Of a stretch of DNA of 64,000 bases, positions 56,689 through 64,000 are shown one piece after another (within the stretch, counting starts at the first letter, position 1; each line of letters opens with the position of its first letter). The notes under the pieces were generated by a model. It did no database searches. It saw only the letters and a list, made by a program, of their open reading frames with translations, and had not been told where the DNA came from. Position numbers and translations under genes: made by a program. This DNA comes from Heterorhizobium halophytocola (lineage in GTDB: Bacteria; Pseudomonadota; Alphaproteobacteria; Rhizobiales; Rhizobiaceae), in contig NZ_JAGGJU010000003.1 of the NCBI RefSeq assembly GCF_017873095.1, positions 1-64,000 of the forward strand. Reading direction: 5' to 3'.

Positions 56689-57777
56689 ATGGGCCGCATC
56701 ACACTGGAAAAGATCACCAAATCCTTCGGCGCGGTCAAGGTGCTTCACGGCATCGACCTGGATATCGCAGATGGTGAATTCGTCGTCTTCGTCGGTCCGT
56801 CGGGCTGCGGAAAATCGACTCTGCTGCGCCAGATCGCCGGCCTCGACAAGCCGACCAGCGGCACCATCGACATCGATGGCGCCCGGGTCACGGATGTGCC
56901 GGCCTCCGACCGGGGGCTGGCCATGGTGTTCCAGTCCTACGCGCTCTATCCGCACATGAGCGTCAAGCAGAACCTCGCCTTCGGTCTGGAGAATGCCCGC
57001 CTGCCGCGCCCCGAGATCGAGGCGCGCATTGCCGAAGCCGCGCGCATGCTGGAGATCGGCGACTATCTGCAGCGCCGGCCGGGCCAGCTCTCCGGCGGCC
57101 AGCGCCAGCGCGTGGCGATCGGCCGGGCGATCGTGCGCAATCCGACCGCCTTCCTGCTCGACGAGCCGCTGTCGAACCTCGATGCGGAACTGCGCATCTC
57201 CATGCGCGCCGAACTGTCGGCGCTGCACAAGCGGCTGAAGACGACGATGATCTACGTCACCCACGACCAGACGGAGGCGATGACGCTTGCCGATCGCATC
57301 GTCGTGTTGCGCAAGGGCAAGGTCGAGCAGATCGGCACGCCGCTCGACCTCTACAATCGCCCCGCCAACCGCTTCGTCGCCGGCTTCATCGGTGCGCCGA
57401 GCATGAACTTCCTCTCGGGCAACATCGTCTCTGCAGAGGCGTCGGGAACCACGGTGACGGTGCTGGGCGAGGAGACGCTGACGGTGCCGCGCCCTGCCGA
57501 GGGCACCACCGCCGGCCAGCCGGTCACCGTCGGCGTGCGCCCGCAGCACATCCGGCTGAGTGCCGATGGCGAGCGCGGCATCAAGGTGACGATCGATCTC
57601 GTCGAGGGGCTCGGCTCCGAGACCGTCGTTCATGGCAAGGTTGCGACCGGTGAGCAGCTTCTGGCCGTCCTGCAGGGGCAGCACGTGTTGGGCGCCGGCT
57701 CCGAGATCAGGTTGACCTTCGATGCCAGGGACCTGCACCTCTTCGGCCAAGACGGTTCGCGCATCCGCAACACCTGA
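56689..57777 (+). CDS. Sugar ABC transporter ATP-binding protein, UgpC/MsmK type
   Basis: The 362-residue ATPase has Walker A GPSGCGKST, Q-loop and the signature LSGGQRQRVAIGRA. It also has Walker B LLDEPLSNLD, the H-loop in VTHDQTEAM, and a C-terminal TOBE domain. It closes the operon and is preceded by ten bases of gap. Such ATPases are often shared between sugar transporters. Confidence 0.96.
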   Translation: MGRITLEKITKSFGAVKVLHGIDLDIADGEFVVFVGPSGCGKSTLLRQIAGLDKPTSGTIDIDGARVTDVPASDRGLAMVFQSYALYPHMSVKQNLAFGLENARLPRPEIEARIAEAARMLEIGDYLQRRPGQLSGGQRQRVAIGRAIVRNPTAFLLDEPLSNLDAELRISMRAELSALHKRLKTTMIYVTHDQTEAMTLADRIVVLRKGKVEQIGTPLDLYNRPANRFVAGFIGAPSMNFLSGNIVSAEASGTTVTVLGEETLTVPRPAEGTTAGQPVTVGVRPQHIRLSADGERGIKVTIDLVEGLGSETVVHGKVATGEQLLAVLQGQHVLGAGSEIRLTFDARDLHLFGQDGSRIRNT

Positions 57778-57993
57778 AACCATGGCCCGACAGCCCGTGA
57801 CCGGCGCCGCCCTGGCGATCTTGCCGGCCTCTTGCCGGGCATGAACCTCCTGTCCGGATTTCCGCGTTACGATCCTCGTCGCGTGGTGCTAGAGACTTTC
57901 CAGGAAAAGTGTGGTCGCGGTTTTCCGTGCGGGCGTGTTCCAGTGATCCTTCCGGGACAAGGCTGCCTCGCGCCACCATACGGAGAGACACAA

Positions 57994-59820
57994 GTGGATA
58001 CGCTGGCATTTCAAATCGGGCTGATCGGCGTCATGGGCATCGGTGCCCAATGGCTCGCCTGGAAGGTGCAGATCCCGGCGATCGTCGTGCTGGTGGTCGC
58101 CGGCCTGATCGCCGGGCCATGTACCGGACTGATCGCCCCGGACCAGATCTTCGGCGACCTGCTGCGCCCGATGATCGGGCTGGCGGTTGCCATCATCCTG
58201 TTCGAAGGCGGGCTGACGCTGGAATTCGCCCAGATTCGGGAGACTTCCGCCGCCGTGCGCCGGCTGGTCCTGTTCGGATCGCCGCTGACCTGGGGGCTGA
58301 CTTTTCTGGCCGCCCATTATGTCGCCGGCCTGCAGGCGCCGACCGCGGCGGTGTTTTCCGGCATTCTGGTCGTCACCGGTCCGACCGTGATCATGCCGAT
58401 GCTGCGCCAGGCGCGACTGCCGTCGCGTCCCGCGTCACTGCTGCGCTGGGAAGCGATCCTCGCCGATCCGCTGGGTGCGCTGTTTGCCGTCTTCGCCTTT
58501 GAGATCGTCCAGATCCTGCATGGCGACCATGGCAGTTCCGCTGCCTTCGCCCTGCGGGTTGGCCTGGCTGTCTGCCTGGCCTTCGCTCTCGGCATCGGCC
58601 TCGGCCGCCTGCTGATCTGGTCCTTCATCCGCGGTCACGTGCCGGAATATCTGAAGGCGGCGGTGCTGCTGATCACCGTGCTCGTCTCCTTCGAACTCAC
58701 CAATCTGGTGCTGGAGGAAGCCGGGTTGCTGACGGTGACCCTCCTCGGCGTCGTCATCGCCAACAGCAATATCGCATCGTTCAACGAGATCCGCCGCTTC
58801 AAGGAAATCATGACGGTGCTGCTCGTCTCCGGCGTTTTCGTCATCCTGACGGCCACGATCACGATTGCCGACCTGCTGACCATCGGGTGGCGCGATATCG
58901 CCTTCGTCGCCCTGATGCTGTTCGTCATCCGGCCGATCATCGTCCTGCTGATGACGGTGGGCACGGCCATGCCGCTCAACGAGCGGCTGCTCTGCGCCTG
59001 GATCGCACCGCGCGGCGTGGTGGCGATCGCGGTCTCCGGCCTGTTTGCCGCAGCCTTGATGGATATCGGCTTTGCCGATGGCGGGCGCCTGGTGGCGCTG
59101 GCCTTCCTGGTGGTCGCCGTCACCGTGGTGCTGCACGGCTTTTCCATCCGGCCGGTGGCGCGACTGTTGAAGATCACCCGCAAGGAACCCGACGGCATCC
59201 TGATTGTCGGCTGCTCGCCCTTTGCCATTGCGCTGGCCAGGCGGGCCCGCGAGCTGGAGATCCCGAGCCTGATCGCCGACCGCAACTGGCATGCCCTGAA
59301 GCCCGCCCGCGATGCCGGGATCGGGGTCTATTTCGGCGAAATCCTCGGCGAAACCGCGGAACACAAGATCGATTTCAGCCGCTTTACCTATCTGATCGCT
59401 GCGACCGACAACGACGACTACAACAGCCTGCTGTGCACCGATTTCGGGCCGGAACTCGGCCGCTCCAACGTCTTCCAGATCGGTCGCCATACCAGCACCG
59501 CGCATGACCGCTATGCCATGCCCTCGACCATCGGTGGACGCGCGCTGTTTCGCGACAATGACAGCTTCGACGGCCTGCAGGCGCGCATCCAGTCCGGCTG
59601 GGCCTTCCACAAGACCCGCATCAGTGCGGAATATCCCTACGAGATGTTCGAGGCGGAGCGCAGCGAGCGGCTGGACATCCTGTTCGTACTGAAGAAATCC
59701 GGACGGCTGGCCTTCGCCTCTGGAAAGTCGCAACTGAGGCCGGAGGCCGGGGATGTGATCATCGCCTTCGGCCAGGCCGTGAGAAAGGCGCAGGAGACCG
59801 AGGCCGCCCCGACGCCCTGA
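57994..59820 (+). CDS. CPA1-type cation/proton antiporter with RCK domain
   Basis: The GTG at 57994 has GGAG upstream and gives 608 residues; a longer frame reaches into non-coding sequence. About twelve membrane segments (to about residue 390) show the Na+/H+ exchanger pattern, including GPTVIMPMLRQ. A C-terminal cytoplasmic part (about 395-520) has a TrkA-N/RCK-like GILIVGCSPFAIALARRARE nucleotide-binding start. It is likely an inner-membrane Na+ or K+ antiporter for pH and salt tolerance, gated by NAD or a nucleotide. Confidence 0.9.
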   Translation: MDTLAFQIGLIGVMGIGAQWLAWKVQIPAIVVLVVAGLIAGPCTGLIAPDQIFGDLLRPMIGLAVAIILFEGGLTLEFAQIRETSAAVRRLVLFGSPLTWGLTFLAAHYVAGLQAPTAAVFSGILVVTGPTVIMPMLRQARLPSRPASLLRWEAILADPLGALFAVFAFEIVQILHGDHGSSAAFALRVGLAVCLAFALGIGLGRLLIWSFIRGHVPEYLKAAVLLITVLVSFELTNLVLEEAGLLTVTLLGVVIANSNIASFNEIRRFKEIMTVLLVSGVFVILTATITIADLLTIGWRDIAFVALMLFVIRPIIVLLMTVGTAMPLNERLLCAWIAPRGVVAIAVSGLFAAALMDIGFADGGRLVALAFLVVAVTVVLHGFSIRPVARLLKITRKEPDGILIVGCSPFAIALARRARELEIPSLIADRNWHALKPARDAGIGVYFGEILGETAEHKIDFSRFTYLIAATDNDDYNSLLCTDFGPELGRSNVFQIGRHTSTAHDRYAMPSTIGGRALFRDNDSFDGLQARIQSGWAFHKTRISAEYPYEMFEAERSERLDILFVLKKSGRLAFASGKSQLRPEAGDVIIAFGQAVRKAQETEAAPTP

Positions 59821-59829
59821 TCGCCGATT

Positions 59830-61674
59830 TCAGGTCGTCGCGAAGGTGGGTTTGATCCGCAGGACCCGCAGCGCATTGAGGATGACGGCAATATCGATCG
59901 CCTCCTGCAGCAGCGCCCCCTCGACCGGCGCCAGCAGACCGGCGGCTGCCGCCAGCATGCCGGCGATCGAAAGGCCGATGCCGGCGAACACGCATTGCAG
60001 GGCGATCCGCCGACAGCCGACAGCGATCTCGATCCCGGCCAGCACACGGTCCAGGCGCTCCACCAGAAGCACGGCATCGGCCGCCTCGATGGCAGCGGCG
60101 GAACCATGCGCCCCCATCGCAAGGCCGATATCGGCGGCGGCAAGCGCTGGTGCATCATTGATGCCGTCGCCGATCATCAGCACCGGCGCCTTAGCCTTCT
60201 CGGCCCTGACGATCTCGATCTTCTGTCCCGGCGACAGTTCTGATCGCACCGCGTCGAAGGGCAGGCCGCGGCTGATATGGTCGGCGACATCGCGCCGGTC
60301 GCCGGTGGCCAGGATGATCCTGTCGACGCCGAGCCGGCCGAAGCCCGCCAGGATGCGGTCGGTCCCGTCCCGCAAGCGGTCGGCGAACAACAGCATGCCG
60401 GCATAGACCCCGTCGATCGCGACAGCCGCGGCGATCGCGCCGGCGGGCAGAGGCGTTCCGGCGGGCATGCCGTATTTGGCGCGGATATAGTCGGTGCCGC
60501 CGATGGCGACATGTCTGCCCGCCACCTCGCCGGACACGCCTTCGCCCGGCATTTCCGAGACATGAGTCGGGGCAATGAGATCCAGATGTCTGGCGCGCGC
60601 AGCCGCAACCAGCGCCGTCGCGGCCACATGGCTGGACGCCTGGTCGAGCGACGCCACCAGCTGCAGCAAGGCGTCCTCGGGCATCGCCGATCGGACGGCC
60701 ACCAGCGTCGGCCGGCCGTCGGTCAGGGTTCCCGTCTTGTCGATCACCAGGCAACGGACCCTGCTCAGGTCTTCCAGCGCTCTCGCCCCCTTGATCAGCA
60801 GGCCGAACTGGGCACATCGCGACACACCGGCCACCCAGGCGATGGGCACGGCAAGGATCAGCGGGCAGGGGGTGGCAACGACGAGCACGGCGACCGCGCG
60901 CACCGGATCACCCGACACCAGCCAGGCCGCCGCTGCCATCGCAAGCGTGATCGCCAGAAAGCCAAGGGCATAGCGGTCGGCAAGCCGCGCCATCGGCGCC
61001 TTGCTGCGCTGCGCTTCGTCCACCAGTTTCAAAATGCCGGCATAGGTGCTTTCGGCGGCCGGCTTGATTGCCAGCATCCTGAACAGATCACCGGCATTGC
61101 CGGCCCCGCTCATCACGGGCTGGCCGCGGGTCCTGCGCACCGGGAGCGGTTCGCCGGTCAACGCCGCCTCGTCGAGCACCGCCGTGTCGTCGTCGAGGAT
61201 CCCATCGACCGGGACCAGTTCGCCCCGCCGCACCGCAAGCCTGTCGCCGATGCCGACCATCGCGACCGGGATCTCTTCCAGCCGTCCGTCGTCGGTGAGC
61301 CGCGTGGCGATGCGTGGCGCGCGGGACAGAAGCGCGCTCATTTCGCGCCGCGCCCGGCCCTCGGCGACGGTCTCCAGATATTGGCCCCCGGCATACATCA
61401 GGGCGACCACGGCCGCGGCCAGATATTCGCCGAAGGCGAGGGCAGCGCCCATGGAAAGAAGCGCAATCACGTCGAGACCGATTTCGCCCTTGCCGAGCCG
61501 TGCCAGAATTTGCCCGGCAAGAGCCAGCATCACCAGGGCCGTGGAGAGAACCAGCGCAGGAGCGTAGGCTGCCGGAAATCCGATCTGGACGCCGGCAATC
61601 GCGCTAATCAGCCCCAGGATCGGTGCCGCAACGAGTAGCGGGCGCAATCTGGACAGCCATGGATCAAGGATCAC
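59830..61674 (-). CDS. Heavy-metal translocating P1B-type ATPase
   Basis: The 614-residue pump has the phosphorylation motif DKTGTLT (Asp312), TGEPLPV in the actuator domain, and GDGINDAPALAAADIG in the hinge. The membrane metal motif reads CPL (TPCPLIL) instead of CPC or CPH. There is no N-terminal metal-binding domain. The HP motif of the nucleotide domain reads SSHVAATAL, lacking the Pro. It may export a divalent or monovalent metal; specificity is not clear from the sequence. It is convergent with the antiporter gene. Confidence 0.9.
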   Translation of the reverse strand: MILDPWLSRLRPLLVAAPILGLISAIAGVQIGFPAAYAPALVLSTALVMLALAGQILARLGKGEIGLDVIALLSMGAALAFGEYLAAAVVALMYAGGQYLETVAEGRARREMSALLSRAPRIATRLTDDGRLEEIPVAMVGIGDRLAVRRGELVPVDGILDDDTAVLDEAALTGEPLPVRRTRGQPVMSGAGNAGDLFRMLAIKPAAESTYAGILKLVDEAQRSKAPMARLADRYALGFLAITLAMAAAAWLVSGDPVRAVAVLVVATPCPLILAVPIAWVAGVSRCAQFGLLIKGARALEDLSRVRCLVIDKTGTLTDGRPTLVAVRSAMPEDALLQLVASLDQASSHVAATALVAAARARHLDLIAPTHVSEMPGEGVSGEVAGRHVAIGGTDYIRAKYGMPAGTPLPAGAIAAAVAIDGVYAGMLLFADRLRDGTDRILAGFGRLGVDRIILATGDRRDVADHISRGLPFDAVRSELSPGQKIEIVRAEKAKAPVLMIGDGINDAPALAAADIGLAMGAHGSAAAIEAADAVLLVERLDRVLAGIEIAVGCRRIALQCVFAGIGLSIAGMLAAAAGLLAPVEGALLQEAIDIAVILNALRVLRIKPTFATT

Positions 61675-61841
61675 CGATGCATTCCTTCCGTGTGAAGCCG
61701 GGCCTCAAGAATGCAGCCGTCGGCCCCTCACGCCTTGATCTTTGTCATGCGCCGGCCGCTATTCCTCTGAAAGGCATGCGATCGCCAACGCTCGGCCCCG
61801 GATGCCGCGTTTTTTGATCTTTAGGAAATATAAAATTAGCC

Positions 61842-62033
61842 ATGCAATTATTCGCGGCGGAGACGTTCGTGGTGGACGGCCCGGCTGCTGGAGGCTTCAG
61901 GCGATCCTTGCGAAAAATCTTGGGAATCGCGATGTGGCTCGCTCTTACGCTCTGGCTTGCGTCCTGCATGCAGAACCTTAATGGCCGCTACGGCAATTCG
62001 CTCGATCATGTCGTCTTTGGCCAGTGGTACTGA
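61842..62033 (+). CDS. Small putative lipoprotein, uncertain
   Basis: The frame encodes 63 residues with a hydrophobic stretch and an LASC lipobox-like end (WLALTLWLASC). The ribosome binding site is poor. A start at 61932 would give a 33-residue short form that begins at the hydrophobic segment. It may be a small envelope peptide or a chance frame. Confidence 0.35.
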   Translation: MQLFAAETFVVDGPAAGGFRRSLRKILGIAMWLALTLWLASCMQNLNGRYGNSLDHVVFGQWY

Positions 62034-62109
62034 AGTGATGACGCCCGCAGGCGGGAGCCTGCACTGCCGATCCCGCCTGTCCTGGCCCTGTGATCCTAAG
62101 CTCTAAGCT

Positions 62110-63327
62110 CTAAGCCTCTTCCGCGTCTGCCCTGACCGCTTGCTGGATCGCGTCCAGCACATCCGGCAGGGCGCTGTTGACCCGGCTCCAGCTCGGCATG
62201 AACGGCGTGGCGTTCGGGCTTTCCAGATAGACATTGCCGGCATCGATCAGATTGGCGGCAAACAGTTCGACGGCCTGCTCCTCGCGATGGCGATCGGTGG
62301 AGAGCCCGTTCATCAGCGCATCGTTGTAATAGGTCTCGACCAGATCGAGGGCGGTGCGGAAATAGGTGGCCTTCAGCGTGCGGAACGTATCCTGGCTGAA
62401 CACCACGCCATCGGTCGCAAGCTTGCGGAACAGCGCCTTGGTGATGTCGACCGACATCCGGGACAGCCCCTTTGCCGCATCTTCGGGCGACAGTGGCTGA
62501 TGCTTGTGGTCATAGGTGTCGGCAATGTCGACCTGGCAGATCGCATTGCTGGAATAATGGCGATAGACCTCCGACAGCACGCCGATTTCCAGCCCCCAGT
62601 CGGAGGGAATGCGCAGGTCCGACAGCACATGGGCGCGCATGGCGAACTCGCCGGCCAGCGGATAGCGGAAGGCCTTCAGGTAGTCGATATAGGGATGGTG
62701 GCCGACGACCTTTTCCAAGCTGAGCAGCAGCGGTGTGACCAGAAGCCGGGTGACGCGGCCATTCAGCGAATTGTCGGCGACGCGCGGATAATAGCCCTTG
62801 GAAAACACGTAAGGGAAACGTGCATTGGCGACCGGATAGACAAGCCGGGCCAGCATTTCGCGTTTGTAGGTGACGATGTCGCAGTCGTGCAGGGCGACGA
62901 CCCCGGCCGTGCGGGCGCCGAGCACATATCCCATGCAGAACCAGACATTGCGGCCCTTGCCGGGCTGATCGGGCGCCAGCGATTCGTCTTCCAGCTGCCG
63001 GTCGATCTCGCGCAGCCGCGGACCATCGTTCCACAGGATCACGTGTTTTTGCGGCAGGCGGGAGAAATATTCCTTGGCGTGCAGAAACTGGTCGCGGTCG
63101 GCCTGGTCGAGACCGATGACGATCTCCGAGATATAGGGGACCTCGGAGAGTTCCGAGACGATATGCTCCAGCGCCGGCTGCTCGAGTTCGGAATAGAGCG
63201 ACGGCAGGATCAGGGTGATCGGCCGGCTCTGGGAAAACGAAGCCAGTTCGCGCTCCATGCGCTCCAGCGAGCGTTCGCGCAGATTGTGCAGCGTGGCGAC
63301 GACGCCGTTCTGATGGAAGTCAGCCAA
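62110..63327 (-). CDS. Glucosyl-3-phosphoglycerate synthase-like glycosyltransferase
   Basis: The 405-residue cytoplasmic protein has the GT81/GT2-like GpgS layout: PSLYSE near the N-terminus, DCD (148-150) as the metal-binding DxD, then SKGYYPRVAD and the GLEIG block. Such enzymes transfer glucose to 3-phosphoglycerate, the first step to glucosylglycerate or mannosylglucosylglycerate. The next gene downstream of it in reading order on this strand is a HAD phosphatase upstream at 63364, which supports a synthase/phosphatase pair. Sugar donor and exact product are inferred. Confidence 0.8.
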   Translation of the reverse strand: MADFHQNGVVATLHNLRERSLERMERELASFSQSRPITLILPSLYSELEQPALEHIVSELSEVPYISEIVIGLDQADRDQFLHAKEYFSRLPQKHVILWNDGPRLREIDRQLEDESLAPDQPGKGRNVWFCMGYVLGARTAGVVALHDCDIVTYKREMLARLVYPVANARFPYVFSKGYYPRVADNSLNGRVTRLLVTPLLLSLEKVVGHHPYIDYLKAFRYPLAGEFAMRAHVLSDLRIPSDWGLEIGVLSEVYRHYSSNAICQVDIADTYDHKHQPLSPEDAAKGLSRMSVDITKALFRKLATDGVVFSQDTFRTLKATYFRTALDLVETYYNDALMNGLSTDRHREEQAVELFAANLIDAGNVYLESPNATPFMPSWSRVNSALPDVLDAIQQAVRADAEEA

Positions 63328-63363
63328 GTCTTTCCCCTTGTGATTGATGCAGGCGCTTGCGCT

Positions 63364-64000
63364 TCAGGAATTGTTGCGTGTCAGGTGGTCGAGGATCGTC
63401 CGGTTCCAGCCTTCGGGCCCTTCGGCCTTCGAACGCAGGATATGGCCATCCCGTTCCCGCTGTGTGACGGGAAGCGGAGAATGGGCGTTGTTGGCTATGA
63501 TAAACCCGTGATCGGCAGCCTCAAGCATGGCGAGATCGTTTTCGGCGTCTCCGAGCGCGATGGTGGTGACGGGGGCGTTGGAGAGCGCGCGGAAATGCGC
63601 GGCGACGGTCGCCATCGCGTCCGCCTTGGAGGTCTTCGGCATCAGGGTGAAGAAGCGTCCGCCCTGGGCTGCGCGAAAGCCGGCCGCATCGAGCCGCTCC
63701 AGAAGCGCCTGCCTTTGCGCATCGCTGCCGGAAAACAGGCCCGGTTCGGAAAACTGTCTTTGCCGCGCAAGCCTTGCCGCTTCGAGCGGCAGGCCGGTGC
63801 GCTGGGCGACTTCCGTATCGCTCCAATCGCCGAAGCCTGAAAAACACGCCCGCAGCGGCTGCGGAAGATCGGCGAGAAAGCGCCGCAGGTCGCCGTAGCA
63901 CTGACGGATCTCGGTGTCGCCCGAAAGACCGACCACACCGGCACCGTTCTCCACGATCATCGGCCATGCGATACCGATCGCCTGGGCGATCGGCCGCATC
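63364..64000 (-). CDS. HAD-IIB phosphatase, MPGP/GpgP-like (partial)
   Basis: The gene is cut by the window edge, so its N-terminal DxDGTL motif is missing. The visible 211 residues include a cap domain and GDAENDLAML with a following ANNA motif, typical of the mannosyl-3-phosphoglycerate phosphatase group. It would dephosphorylate the product of the adjacent glycosyltransferase to give the compatible solute. The start ATG seen at 63999 is internal rather than the true start. Confidence 0.8.
   Translation of the reverse strand, partial: MRPIAQAIGIAWPMIVENGAGVVGLSGDTEIRQCYGDLRRFLADLPQPLRACFSGFGDWSDTEVAQRTGLPLEAARLARQRQFSEPGLFSGSDAQRQALLERLDAAGFRAAQGGRFFTLMPKTSKADAMATVAAHFRALSNAPVTTIALGDAENDLAMLEAADHGFIIANNAHSPLPVTQRERDGHILRSKAEGPEGWNRTILDHLTRNNS

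Overview
The window looks like chromosomal DNA of an alphaproteobacterium, most likely a Rhizobiaceae member (Rhizobium/Agrobacterium group). The evidence is high-GC coding sequence, a phage morphogenesis cluster with rhizobial/GTA-like tail modules, uronate catabolism genes, and Ugp/Mal-type sugar ABC transporters. No rRNA, tRNA or CRISPR array was seen.

Region 1 (1 to about 22 kb, + strand) is the late half of a lambda-like/HK97-like siphoprophage. The order is HNH endonuclease, small and large terminase, portal, ClpP-type prohead protease, HK97-fold capsid, head-tail connectors, Ig-decorated tail tube, a tail chaperone pair joined by a probable -1 frameshift, tape measure, tail tip proteins, a tail fibre with an SGNH esterase domain, and lysis genes (a holin-endolysin fusion and a spanin-like pair). 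Integrase, repressor and replication genes are not here and presumably lie left of base 1.

Region 2 (about 22 to 26.3 kb) is AT-richer accessory cargo, mostly on the - strand. It contains a translationally coupled three-gene cassette led by a TIGR04255-like protein, which is a candidate prophage-borne defence or moron module. It also holds a tiny Cys/His protein, a membrane protein and some doubtful ORFs.

Region 3 (26.7 to 47.5 kb) appears to be a complete, self-regulated type I secretion/surface-protein locus. An Asp-rich 1050-residue repeat protein is followed in one tightly packed operon by a degenerate ABC half-transporter, an ATP-binding-competent ABC half-transporter, a HlyD adaptor, a receiver-HATPase response regulator and a hybrid histidine kinase with HPt domain. 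A NodT/TolC-type outer-membrane lipoprotein and a FecR-domain protein with a hypervariable Asn-Gly tract lie beside it. A GAF/multi-PAS/GGDEF/degenerate-EAL protein is divergent from the repeat protein. I infer that this builds a Ca2+-binding, matrix or adhesin-like surface layer under phosphorelay and c-di-GMP control.

Region 4 (47.5 to 57.8 kb) is a catabolic locus for unsaturated uronate oligosaccharides: a LacI regulator divergent from a GH105 hydrolase, KduI, a large uncharacterised enzyme-like protein, and a four-gene sugar ABC transporter. Region 5 (57.9 to 64 kb) has a CPA1 cation/proton antiporter with an RCK domain, a P1B-type metal ATPase, and a glucosyl-3-phosphoglycerate synthase-like glycosyltransferase with a HAD phosphatase (cut by the window edge), a probable compatible-solute pair.
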